NCBI GenBank assembly: GCA_027627225.1
Contig: CM051034.1
Span: 3,405,501 to 3,469,500 of the forward strand
DNA from: Congeria kusceri
Lineage: Eukaryota; Mollusca; Bivalvia; Myida; Dreissenidae
DNA length: 64,000 nucleotides
Direction: 5' to 3'
Part shown: positions 23,518-35,078 of the stretch, piece by piece
Position numbering within the stretch: the stretch's first letter is position 1
How the letters are laid out: every line of letters begins with the position of its first letter
Program-made: the position numbers and the translations under genes
The notes under the pieces: model-generated
The model's input: the letters and a program-made list of their open reading frames with translations, nothing else
The model's database searches: none
Told to the model about the DNA's origin: nothing

Positions 23518-24584
23518 TAATTTCCAGTTCTGAGCTCCCTACTAGAAAGTTGCATGGGCTCAATTTTCATTTCAATTTACATGCCAGGTTTATAGGCTGT
23601 GTAAGATGACCTTGGGAAAATCAGCCGTTAATGTCGTATATTCGATAGGCAGCATTCCATAGAATACACTCGCTGACTGCCCTGTGCCTATTAATAGTAT
23701 ACACGTGAACAACACTGAATCGTCTAACGAGCATCCAGAGAACCATGGACAATAAGATTAATAATGAATGGAGAATTACTTATATTTGTAAACTTACCAT
23801 GCTTGTTTATTTGAATAACTGTTGGTAAATCTATTTATTAAGAATTATTAGAATTGTATTTTATCTTTTCTTCTATAGAGGCTATTCAAGTTATAAATAG
23901 ATTTTGCATCTTTCTATAAATAGACACTGGCTGAGGCTTTGAACATATGTAATTCAGTTTGATTTAAATTTTGTATTTTTACTTTCTGTGCGTTTTATGA
24001 ATGCACTAAAACTAGAATAGTTATACACAAAAACGCTCGAGACGTATTTTCACAAAGGAATATAAATCTAATTCGCAACTATTAAATCTAACGTAACGCT
24101 TTTGTGATCACAAATGAAGTCAAATCATTATATTTAATTGTGATGAATGTTCCCTGACGTGCGTTTTTATTTGGCACACATAGTATAAATGCTTAATCCA
24201 TAAGAAATATTTTTAACGCTCATATTCCTTTGCTTCCTTATTTTCTTGGAAACAAGGTAACTTCTAGTAAAGTTTGATTTGCCTGACATATACTGTATAA
24301 ATTATTTAGATTAAAAAAATCACAGATGGAAAATATGAGGTGGTAAGATCAGTCAATTGTACGGACATTACATAATTAATGTATCTTTAACATATGGACT
24401 TATCATAGTTTCCTGGCACCTTATGCTCTGCATCATTGTTTTTCTTGTGAAATACTGATGTTTCTACCAAATTCTTGTGCAGAGGCAATATAATCTACAA
24501 ATAGACATTGTTTTTATAAGACTATGAATAAATGCATTGTATACTAAAATAATTTATTCATAAAAACTCTTCAAATATATATAA
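23518..24584. other. Unassigned AT-rich spacer
   Basis: No gene, RNA or recognised repeat is seen. Confidence 0.45.
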
Positions 24585-24800
24585 GGGGTGTCATGGGAAA
24601 ACCGGGCTTAATGCAAGTGCGTAAAGTGTCGTCCCGGATCAGCCTGTGCAGTCCGCATAGGCTAATACAGAAAGGCACTTTCCGCCTACAGTGGATTTAT
24701 GTTTAGAAGAGACTTCATAGAAACAGAAAATACCATAAAAACGGAAAGTGTTGTCCCAGATCAGCATGTGCGGACTGCACAGTCCACACAGGCTGTGGAA
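24585..24800. mobile_element. Palindromic repeat family E, copy 2 (truncated)
   Basis: The left arm GGGTGTCATGGGAAAACCGG and centre CCTACAGTGGATTTATGTTT and AGAAGAGACTTC match the copy at 9146. The right arm keeps GGAAAGTGTTGTCCCAGATC and CGGACTGCACAGTCC but lacks the terminal AAGCCCGGTTTTCCC, so it is 3' truncated. Confidence 0.75.
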
Positions 24801-25172
24801 CTCATTTAAAACATGGCATAGTTCATCAGTTCATTGCTTTGACATGAAATAATTATATTCTTTTTATTTATTTTAAATATAGAAACATTTCATACTACTG
24901 TTTTAGGAGCTAGCCACATGAAAAAATGAGTTTGCTATTTGATGATGAAAATTGACTTATTTATTTTATTTTAAATAATATTGAAAAATAATTTTATTTT
25001 ATTTTAAATAATATCGAAAAATAATGTTAAATGCATATAGAAGAAGGATCTATGAAGAAATGAGCCTGTTCGTTTATAAACCTAATCAACGTAATGCATC
25101 AGTTTTAAATATTCATGTCGGATATTCAATTTACATTATTTACAAACATTTACAACATATGCCAAATATCTT

Positions 25173-27480
25173 TTTAGCTCACCTGAGCATAACGTGCTCA
25201 TGGTGAGCTTTTAGGATCGCCTTTTGTCCATCGTAAATCGTCCGTCGTGCGTCGTGTGTCAACATTTTCATTCAAAGAACATCTAAACTGCTGGACAGAT
25301 TTTCACCAAACTTCACAGGAATGATCCTTGGGTGACCCCCTTTCAAATCGTTCTGGTCCGCTGCATATGTAGGTCACAAGAGCTAAATATAGATTTAAAA
25401 ACTGAAAACTTTAAAAAATTTCTTCTCTGAAACCACAAGGCTTGGAGCTTTCATATTTGATATGTGACATCCTGTAGTGGTCCTCTACAAAGATTGTTCA
25501 AACTATGCCCCTGGTGCCAAAACTCGCCCTGCCCCGGGGATCTCATGGTTTATATAAACTTGTATAGCGAAATGACTATCTTCTTCTCTGAAACCGCAAG
25601 GCCTAGAGTTTCATATTTGGTTTGTAACATTGTATAGTGGTCCTCTACAAAGATTGTTTAAATGATGCCCCTGGGGTCAAAACTGGCCACACCCCAGGGG
25701 TCGCATTGTTTACATAGACTTGTATAGCAAAGTGACTTTAAAAATCTTTTCCTCTGGAAGCGCAATGCCCAGAGGTTTCATATTTGGTATGTAACATTGT
25801 ATAGTGGTCCTCTACAAAGATTGTTCAAATGATGCCCCTGGGATGAAAACTGGCCTCACCCCGGGGGTCACATGGTTTATATGGACTTGAATAGCAAATG
25901 ACTTTAAAAATCTTCTCCTCTGAAACCGCAATGCCCAGAGGTTTCGTATTTGGTATGTAACATTGTAATGTGGTCCTCTACAAAGGTTGTTCAGATGATG
26001 CCCCTGGGGTCAAAACTGGCCACACCCCAGGGGTCACATGGTTTATATAGACTTGAATAGCAAAATGGCTTTAAAAATCTTCTCCTCTGAAACCTCAGGG
26101 CCCAGAGGTTTCATATATTGTATGTAACATTGTATAGTGGTCCTCTACAAAGATTGTTTAAATGATGCCCCTGGGGTCAAAACTGGCCACACCCTGGGGC
26201 TCACATGGTTAATATAGACTTAAATAGTAAAATGACTTTTAAAATCTTTTTCTGTGAAACTGCAAGGCCTAGAGGTTTCATATTGGAATGGTACATTGTA
26301 TCATGGTCCTCTACAAAGATTGTTCAAATGATGCCCCTGGGGTGAAAACTGGCCACACCCTGGGGGTCACATGGTTCATACAGACTTAAATAGCAAAATG
26401 ACTTTAAAAATCTTCTCTGAAACTGCAAGGCCTAGAGGTTTCATATTTGGTATTTAACATTGTATAGTGGTCCTCTACAAAGATTGTTCAAATGATGCCC
26501 CTGGGGTCAAAACTGCCCACACCCCGAGGTAACATGGTTTAAATAGACTTGAATAGCAAAATGACTTTAAAAATCTTTTCCTCTGAAACCTCAAGGCCCA
26601 GAGGTTTCATATTTGATATGTAACATTGTAAAGTGGTCCTCTACAAAGATTGTTCAAATGGTGCCCCTGGAATGAAAACTGGCCACACCCCGTGGGGTCA
26701 CATGGTTTATATAGGCTTAAAGAGCAAAATGACTTTTAAAATCTTCTCCTCTGAAACCGCAAGGCCCATAGGTTTCATTTTTGGCATGTAACATTGTATA
26801 GTAGTCCTCTATAAAGATTGTTCAAATGATGGCCCTGGGGCAAAAACTGGCCATACCCCGTGGCTCACATGGTTTATATAGACTTAAATAGCAAAATGAC
26901 TTTTAAAATCTTCTTCTCTGAAATTGCAAGGCTTCATATTTGGTATGTAACTTTGTATAGTGGTTCTCTACAAAGATTGTTCAAGTGATGCCCCTCGGGT
27001 CAAAACTGGCCACACCCCGGGGGTCACATGGTTTATATAGACTTAAATAGCAAAATGACTTTAAAAATCTTTTCCTGTGAACCTTCAAGGCCTAGAGGTT
27101 TTATATTTGGTATGTAACATCGTGTAGTGGTCCTCTATAAAGATAGTTCAAATGATGCCCCTAAGGTCAAAGCTGGGCACACCCAGGGGCTCATATGGTT
27201 AATATGGACGTAAATGGCAAAATGATTTTAAAATGCTTCTCTGAAACCACAAGGCCCAGAGGTTTCGTATTTGGTTAAAACATTATATTGAGACCTGGAT
27301 TGGGATTGCATCTGGGATGGGTGGGGACAAGGTCACTGTTACTTAAAATATAAAAACTGTTTCCGCTCATTAACTTTAGAATGCATTGAGATATTTTAAA
27401 GAAAATTTATACATAGATACCTTATATTGACACCTCGCATGGGATTGCATATGGGGTGGGAGGGTATATACAGTATATAA
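25173..27480 (+). mobile_element. Long HINE/pearl-like array, GCTCACC family
   Basis: The 5' end is TTTTAGCTCACCTGAGCATA, ACGTGCTCATGGTGAGCTTTT, a hairpin. About eleven units of 160-170 bp follow, each with GTGGTCCTCTACAAAGATTG, TTCAAATGATGCCCCTGGGG, CACATGGTTTATATAGACTT, AAAATGACTTTAAAAATCTT and AGGCCCAGAGGTTTCATATT. The array ends in one and a half family A units (27290-27480). The typical 3' TCAGGTGAGC...CTCTTGTTT is absent, so the 3' end is lost or replaced. Confidence 0.85.
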
Positions 27481-27487
27481 TAAGTTT

Positions 27488-27955
27488 TTATTCCCCCGGC
27501 ATCTTGATGCAGAAGGCATAATATAGTGATCGTCCTGTCAGTCCGTCCTATCATCTTTCCGTCCTAACCGTCCGTGACAAGGTTAAGTAGATTTTACCAT
27601 TTCATCTAGCACCAACACTGCTTACTACAACACTTTGATACTTACACAGTTGTTGCTTATGACCATTCCCTATCCATCCATATCACCCAACCTCACTTTG
27701 ACCTTGACCTAATTTGGACTTATAATAATTCAAAAGTGCCATTTCTTGGTTAACTAGATTTTACCGTTTCGTCTTGCACCAACACCGCTTACTATAACAC
27801 TTGGATATTTACACAGTTGTTACTTATGACCATTCCCAATCCACCCATATCACCCAACCTCACCTTGACCTTGACCTAATTTGGTCTAAGAAATGGGCTA
27901 TCCAGCACCAAACGGAGGCATGTGTTTTTATCAAACACAGAATCTTGTTTTTGTT
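27488..27955 (+). mobile_element. HINE-like element with two about 180-bp units
   Basis: It starts TTTATTCCCCCGGCATCTTG with GTCCTGTCAGTCCGTCC. Two units follow (AGATTTTACCATTTCATCTA, TTACACAGTTGTTGCTTATG, CCAACCTCACTTTGACCTTG). The 3' end is the hairpin GTGTTTTTATCAAACAC followed by AGAATCTTGTTTTT. Confidence 0.7.
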
Positions 27956-28020
27956 TACAGTTTTTAAAATATCAACAATTTATTGTGGTTACAATCGATA
28001 GTTATTTGTGTATACATGTA

Positions 28021-28615
28021 CAGTGAAATCACGATTATGCAAATTGCGATTATATGAAATGATGATGTACAACAGCTGCAGTCCTGTCGTTTTTCCATCT
28101 TTATTCAATGTGAAAAAAGATCTTTTAATCACGTTTATACCCGAAATGCAATTATACAAACAATTATCAGGGTCAGGTGACAATTAAATATGTGTGAAAA
28201 AGATGCGATTATACGAATCACTGACAAGGGGATGTTTTGACACCTCTTCGAGTGACAGCCACCATTCTGTGTTTCGCATAATACAGCATGGAAGTTGCGA
28301 AACACTGTGCTGCAAATTTATCTGATAGGGCATTGCGTAATTTAGGCAAAATCTCACACAAGCAAGATTACAATATGTATATTGTTTATAAAATAATAAT
28401 TTTTGAAGAAATATTTAAATTCAACGTGTTATTATAGTTATTATGTTTTAATACACAGTAATCCTTTATTATGATTATGAATCCAATTATGCAGCAATAC
28501 TGAAATTATAGAATGATGTTCCATATTTTTTTAAGAAAGATGCTATTATATGGAAAATGTGAGAATACGAGTCATCACGTCGGTCCAGACTTTTAGTATA
28601 ATCACGATTCGACTA
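28021..28615. mobile_element. Tc1/mariner-pogo-like MITE
   Basis: Imperfect terminal inverted repeats: CAGTGAAATCACGATTATGC on the left, and a right end whose complement reads TAGTCGAATCGTGATTATAC. TA dinucleotides flank both (28019-28020 and 28616-28617). Related motifs (CGATTATACGAA, CCAATTATGC, GCTATTATATGG, GCAATTATAC) recur inside as subterminal repeats near both ends. Length, TA target and end sequence suit a pogo/Tigger-type non-autonomous element. No transposase is present. Confidence 0.65.
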
Positions 28616-28939
28616 TAATTCTCATAATGCTCTGACTTGATCCATTAGTGAGCATCTGTGAAATAATTGTGGTCCTACATTGTCTGTCAAAGTTTTAATT
28701 CGGTTAAAATATAAAGCATAAGCAGGAATTCGCTCTCTCATATGCATTTTTGTATATCTGAGAATTCTTCCATGTCCATTTATAATTGTTCTTCGTGTGC
28801 CGCATGTTTAAAATAGAAAATACCTCCATGTTTGTTGCATCTACTGCAAACATGTTCGCAATATATGCATCTTTTTCTGGATCGAAAGAAAACATAAAGA
28901 CTTAATTTTTAGTATTTATAGGTATTAAATGTGAAAGTA
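28616..28939. other. Unassigned; weak minus-strand open frame
   Basis: A 63-codon minus frame (28704-28895) exists, but no paired splice sites or homology support it. Confidence 0.3.
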
Positions 28940-29865
28940 AAGTTCATAATAAATATGAGAGTAAAGTGTATTGTACTGGATTGTGATTACCTCCATCAGT
29001 CTAAATTTGTTGGCCATTCGTGTATTTTACTCTTCTATTGCATTGAATGTGCATTATTTGTTGATAATTATTATACTTGGTGGTTCAGTTATAGATATTG
29101 AAATGTGCAGAAGGTAAAATAAAATAAAACGCTTCAAAGTATAAGTACAAAAGAAGATATTTAGTTGCAAAGCATATCATATCATGTGACTGACTTTACG
29201 GCTTTTATATTGTAATGTGCAAGCAATTGTAAATGTTTAAAAGCACAATCACACATCTATTTACATATTTCTCTTTAGCATATCACCAGTGCTGCTTAGA
29301 TCCGCTCAGTTGATAGAAAATGCGAAAAAGTTTAGTGGAAATAATATGCCTTATATCGTTCTGTGGCCCAATTATGATGTTTGAAAACTGATCAATAGAA
29401 ATTTTGAATAGTTAAAAAACAATAAGATTGCCTTTCCTTTGCGTAAAATAGTCCTGATCAAATAACCAAAAGCTTTGTTTTACTTTTTTTTATGTACACC
29501 TGAAGTTAAAATAGTTTTAATACCGTATTTAAGAAGATACCCCAGCAGTTAAACCTACTCAGAATGGCAATTGGCACTCCTGATCAATATAATGTACCAT
29601 TCTTATCATTCTGTTCTTTTGTAAAAATACAACCTATTGAAATGCCTTTATATGCGTTGTTCTTCACGATGAAAGCCTTGATTGAAATTGTTGTAATGGG
29701 TGTAATACTACAACTAATTCAATTCAATGCAGGTACGACATCAAAATCCGTATTGAACATATTGATAAAGGGTGCTCGGTTTAAAGCATATTAATAATCT
29801 AACTTTGTTAGGCAATTCCAAAATATCTTGCAATTACAAGATTTTGGGATGAATTTTTAAAGGGA
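28940..29865 (+). repeat. Block R copy 3
   Basis: Matches 7530-8610 over its length by eye, with shared landmarks GTAAAGTGTATTGTACTGGA, GGTGGTTCAGTTATAGATAT, AAAAGCACAATCAC, AATAATATGCCTTAT and GGCAATTCCAAAATATCTTG. The 76-codon plus frame at 29564-29794 is not kept in the paralog at 8.4 kb and is not called as a gene. Confidence 0.65.
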
Positions 29866-30390
29866 CTGCACTACAGGTGGTCTAATCGTAAGAACTAAAG
29901 AAAATTATCAAAAATACACAATTTTTCTTATATAATCATATAGAATACATTAAAAAATTAGACACATGTTTTTATTGACCTGCAACACAATGGTTTTATA
30001 CAGTTTTTGTCTTTATAGGTCTAACTCACTGAGTGATTTTAAAATAGTGCTGTGTATATTTAGGTTATTACATGACAGTTAAATGTTGTCAAGTCGCGCA
30101 TACACATATCAGGTGCTTGTATTGGGAAAAGCCGCAGTATTTATAAATCGGGAATTCCGGGTTCAAGGAAATTTTGTCAATAAATTATACAGTTTATGAC
30201 AGTATTTGATTGTGTCCTATACAAAAAATGATGGTTTTACTAATGTTTTTACTGTTTAGACATAACTACAAAAACAGCACATTTTTATGCCTATCTGGAG
30301 TGCAGTATCTTTAATTATAAGATCCACTAAAGATAAATAATAATAATGTAGTAGGGTGATGTATAAGGGACACTTATACTGCCTTGCTAT
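29866..30390. other. Unassigned AT-rich spacer
   Basis: No gene or clear repeat. Confidence 0.4.
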
Positions 30391-30394
30391 ATGA

Positions 30395-30525
30395 GCTAGC
30401 TTTTATAGCGACGCGGTCGAGCGTTTGCCTAGGAACCGGGAGGTCCCGGGTTCGATTCCCATTGTGGCTTGGGATTTTTTCAGCTGGGTTACAATAATAA
30501 CTTGTAAAACCAATAAGGTGGTATT
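30395..30525 (+). mobile_element. tRNA-derived SINE
   Basis: TAGCGACGCGGTCGAGCG (A box-like) is followed by GAGGTCCCGGGTTCGATTCC, which contains an exact B box GGTTCGATTCC, at tRNA-like spacing. A short unrelated body follows (CAGCTGGGTTACAATAATAA). A true tRNA is unlikely because the acceptor stem does not pair. The 3' boundary is uncertain because a family C element starts at 30531. Confidence 0.65.
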
Positions 30526-30530
30526 TAATA

Positions 30531-30904
30531 TTTATGCCCCAATTTTCAGAGTGGTGGTGTATAGATTTGCCCTTGTCCGTCGGATTTTTGTGTCGCGCGT
30601 AACTCAAAAAGTGTTACTGCTAGAGCAATGAAACTTTATATACTTATTTATCAGCATATGAACTTGTGCACCTGAGTATTTTGGTGAATTTTTTCTGATG
30701 TCAGTGGACTTGTGGCCCTTTTTTAGCAAAAAAAAAGCATTTTGGACTTATGTCGCGTGTTACTTGAAAAGTATAACTGCTAGTGATGAAACTTAATAAA
30801 CATGTTCATCAGCATGTAAACTTGTGCACCTGGGTATTTTGGTGCATTTTTTTTCGACATTAGTGGAGTTTTGTGGGGGGGCATCCTTACGGACACAAGT
30901 CTAG
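30531..30904 (+). mobile_element. HINE/pearl-like element, family C
   Basis: TTTATGCCCCAATTTTCAGA, GCCCTTGTCCGTCGG, two tandem units (AGTGTTACTGCTAGAGCAAT), then TGTGGGGGGGCATCC...ACACAAGTCTAG|TTTA. Confidence 0.75.
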
Positions 30905-31125
30905 TTTATAGTATGTAAGAATCTTTGGAAACTATGAACTGTACATGACTGAATCATGGTACCATGGCGTGACCTGAAAAATATATGTGCTATTTATATG
31001 TATCCATAATTTGGTAGTCCTTTAGGGGTATTGAGATGGAAAAAATATCATACTGCATTTAAAGCATTTTGGCCATACTGTAGACAGTCTATTGAGTATG
31101 CAGATATTTTGGTTAAAACCATTAT

Positions 31126-31959
31126 TATACCCCCACAAACGAAGTTTAGGGGGGGTATATAGGAAGGAGCTTGTCGGTCCATCGGTCTGTCGTTCTGTTG
31201 GTTTTTCATTTTCGGATGATAACTCAAGAAAGACTTGACATATTCAAATAATTTTTGGTACACATGTGTAACATCATAGAATACGGGTCAAGTTCGATGT
31301 TGGTTACAACCACTAAGTTTTGACAGAGTTATGGCCCTATTTCGACTTAAAATTCCCTAAAAACATGGTTTCCGGATGATAACTCAAGAAAGGCTTGACA
31401 TATTCAAATAATTATTGGTACACAGGTGTAACATCATAGAATATAGGTCAAGTTCGATTTTGGTTACAAACCACTAAATTTTGACAGAATTATGGCCCTT
31501 TATTTGACTTAAATTCCCTAAAAACATAGTTTCCTGATGATAACTCTACAATGGCTTGACATATTTAAATAATTATTGGTACACATGTGTAGCATCATAA
31601 AATACAGGTCAAGTTCGACGTTGGTTACAACCACTAAATTTTGACACAGTTATGGCCCCTTTTGGACTTAAATTCCCCCAAAACATGGACAATAACTCAT
31701 GAAAGGCTTCACATATTTAAATTATTTTTGGTACATAGGTGGATCATCATAAAATACAGATCAAGTTCAACTTTGGTTACAAACCACTAAATGTTGACAA
31801 ATTTATGGCTTGTATCGAAAATAAATTTTTCCAAATTCACTGTTGACCATTCACAAATATAAGCATTCTCTCCTTGTCCATTGCTTTCGAATGAATGCCA
31901 TAGTTTTGTGACAAGGCCATATTGTGGGGGTATATCCATCACTCATGTGACAATTCTAG
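31126..31959 (+). mobile_element. HINE/pearl-like element, family B (four units)
   Basis: It starts TTATACCCCCACAAACGAAG with GTCGGTCCATCGGTCTGTCG. Four about 170-bp units follow (GATGATAACTCAAGAAAGGC, TTGACATATTCAAATAATT). It ends ATTGTGGGGGTATATCC, hairpin TCAC-TCAT-GTGA, ATTCTAG. Same termini as 15482-16157. Confidence 0.85.
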
Positions 31960-32025
31960 TGGTCTCAGTTGTGGAGGAAAAGTAGTACACAATACAATTC
32001 TCTCTTTGGCACAGGACTGGGGTTT

Positions 32026-32588
32026 ATTATTATGCCCTTCGAAGAAGTGGGGGTATCTTGCTTCGCACCTGTCCGTCGGTCGGTTGTTCGGTCGGTCGGA
32101 TGGTCGGTCTGTTCGTAGACCATTTTGTTTCCGTATGATATCTAGAGAACGCTTTGACCTACGATCATGAAAGTTGGTATGCTGGTTACTTGGGAGAAAA
32201 GGAAGACGCCTATACATATTGAGGTCAACAGGTCAAAGGTCAAGGTCACCATTGCTAAAAATAGAAAAACGGTTTCCGCTCAATAACTTGAGAACGCATC
32301 CAGGTATTTTAATGAAACTTTATACATAGATACCTTATATCGAGACCTCGCTTGGAATAGCATATGGGTTAGGTGGGGTCATGGTCAAGGTCACCGTTAC
32401 TAAAAAATGAAAAACTTGAGAACGCATATAAATATTTTAATGAAACTTCATACAAAGATACCTTATATTGAGACCTCGCTTGGGATTGCATATGGGGTGG
32501 GTTGGGTCAAGGTCACTATAACTAAAAATTAAAAAAAGGTTTCTGCTCCATAACTTGAGAATGCATCGAGATATTTTAATGAAACTTC
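32026..32588 (+). mobile_element. 5' half of a split family A HINE-like element
   Basis: A normal 5' end (TTATTATGCCCTTCGAAGAA, then GTCGGTCGGTTGTTCGGTCG) is followed by two and a half family A units that stop inside a unit at AATGAAACTTCATA. There is no 3' hairpin. The rest of that unit resumes at about 55757 and runs to a 3' hairpin at 56446 that lacks its own 5' end. Confidence 0.8.
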
Positions 32589-33036
<448 letters not shown>

Positions 33037-33504
33037 TTAGGAAAGATATATATTTTACGCAAATGGACCTCTTATGTATCAATTATATACCTTACATTTT
33101 TGTTATACATATATGATTAAAGCTGTTTTCAATTATAAAACATTTCAGCAGTATTAACGCTTTCGAATTCACAAGCCTTACCGCATGTGTACTAGTGAAA
33201 TGGGTACTTTACGGGACTTGTTCGTATTACTATATGTATATTTTAAAATTAAGGGTCTTTATTTGAGCACAGGAGCAAAACAGTTCAAAGAATAGTACAA
33301 GGATAAAAGAAAACAATTTCTCTCTTCTGGATTTGAATACTCCAGATCATCAGATGAACACATTCACCACTTACATCGAAAAATAAATCGCTTTATCATT
33401 TACTAAATTTCATCTTATAATTACTCATAAACAAGACACCATCTTCAGTCAACAGTTTATTTTTTAATTTACTCATTAATAAACCATATTCTTTTGTTTT
33501 CGGG

Positions 33505-33703
33505 CTATGTGACAAACATTGAACTTTTAGAGTCCACTATTTCACCAATAGTAACTATAGAATATGCTTCATCTAAGCTGTCGTTCACGTACATTTTTTG
33601 CAAGTTCATTGATTTTTCAACTTGGACATAGGCATCTAGTACTTTAGGTAGCACTTTTTCGGACGCTCTACAGACTACATGCAAACATTTGTAGAGGAAC
33701 ATC
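33505..33703 (-). CDS. Candidate 3'-terminal exon, unknown protein
   Basis: On the minus strand, acceptor TTTAACTTAG is followed by an open 65-codon frame ending in TAG. It begins MFLYKCLHVVCRASEKVLPK and ends IVDSKSSMFVT. Residue composition and codon variety look protein-like, and an AATAAA signal lies 43 nt after the stop (33462-33457), as for a last exon. Entry phase would need two bases from an upstream exon, which I could not find, so it does not chain directly to the phase-0 exons at 39.4-55.1 kb. The family is not recognised. It may belong to a second minus-strand gene of the insertion. Confidence 0.35.
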
Positions 33704-34359
33704 CTAAGTTAAATAATTCAATAGAATGACAACAATACCACAGGACTGTATTAGTGTTTTATTTATTTTACACTCATCATACCAAAGAAGATCAACCGAA
33801 CAGTTTATTTTCAAAACTAATAATTTATGTGACAGTTTATAACCAAATTAACAGGGATAAAAACGGTTAAAATAGACAGGAAAGAAATTAAATCTGTGTA
33901 ACGATCACTTTAGATTGTCCAATGGCGCTCTAAAAGACATTTAAAGTACGCAAAGGGCAAACAAGTAGATCATCGGAATATATTGTGATGTATATGGTTT
34001 ACATAATTTATCCTGTTTTAATAGTCGGATAGAACATAAATGATTATATGCGACATAAAAAACTATAACTGAACATATAAGGGCTATCAGATATAACAGC
34101 ATATTTTCAAGAACATTATTAAATACATTCTAAAAATACAGCTCTTGTGTTTACAATGACAATTTATATACCTTCAATATGAATATGTAATGTTGAACAT
34201 GTTGACAAATACCTCCCAACGCCGCATGTACAACGAAGTAATATCATGTAGCAGGTTGTAACAATACAAACAATGACCCTGGGCTTGGCCAGTTTTGAAA
34301 ACATGTGAAACCAGATTTATGCTGCATGTACTGAATCAACAGCTGGTCATTTAATATAC

Positions 34360-35078
34360 AACAAGGGCCAAAGGAACTAAAGGTGATCACCTGCGACCCC
34401 AAGGAACTAAACTGTTCTGAGCAGGTAGTGTTCACAAGATATCACTAGACACATAAGGAAAACTGCACCACTCTGGCAGCCTGTTTTTCAATGGACCCAA
34501 ACCATTTTGGAATTTGGCTGAGGAATCATTATAACAAATGTTCTGAGAGAGTTTCATGAAGATTTGACAAAAAAGAGTGTTCAAAAGTTTTCACTATATC
34601 CATGTAAGGAAAACTGTCCCCCCCCCCCCCTCCGCCCAAGCAATGTTTTCCAATGGACCTGAACCATTGTCGAAATCGACTGAGATATCATAAAGAACAA
34701 ATGTTATGTGCAAATTTCATAATGATCGGGCAGAAAATGTTTCATTACTGCCATGTAAGGAAAACTGACCCGCCCCTTGGCAGCTATGTTTTTCAACGGA
34801 CCAGATCCATTTTCGAACTCAGACAAAACAATTTGTTTTGATCAAGTTTTATGAAGATTCTTCAAAAATGTGACTTCTAGGGTGTTCACAAGCTTTTTAT
34901 TTAATATGACCTTTAATTTGACCTAGTGAACTAGTTTTCAACCCCACATGACCCTATTTCAAACTCGGCCATGATTTCATTGGCAAAAGTGTTCAAAAGG
35001 TGAATGTTGACGACAGACAACGGACAAAGGCGATCACAAAAGCTCACCATGAGCAAATAGTGCTCGGGTGAGCTGAAA
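34360..35078 (-). mobile_element. HINE/pearl-like element, GCTCACC family, reversed and nested
   Basis: Read on the minus strand it starts CAGCTCACCCGAGCACTATT and GCTCATGGTGAGCTTTTGTG, contains about four units (CAATGGACC, GTTTTCCTTACATGG, TTCATGAA-like), and ends near CAGGTGATCACC...GGCCCTTGTTG. It lies inside the 23-kb insertion. A 13-bp C run is at about 34619. Confidence 0.7.

Noticed and set aside
30395..30470. A genuine tRNA gene
   Set aside because: It has good A and B boxes but no pairing acceptor stem, and a SINE-like body follows.
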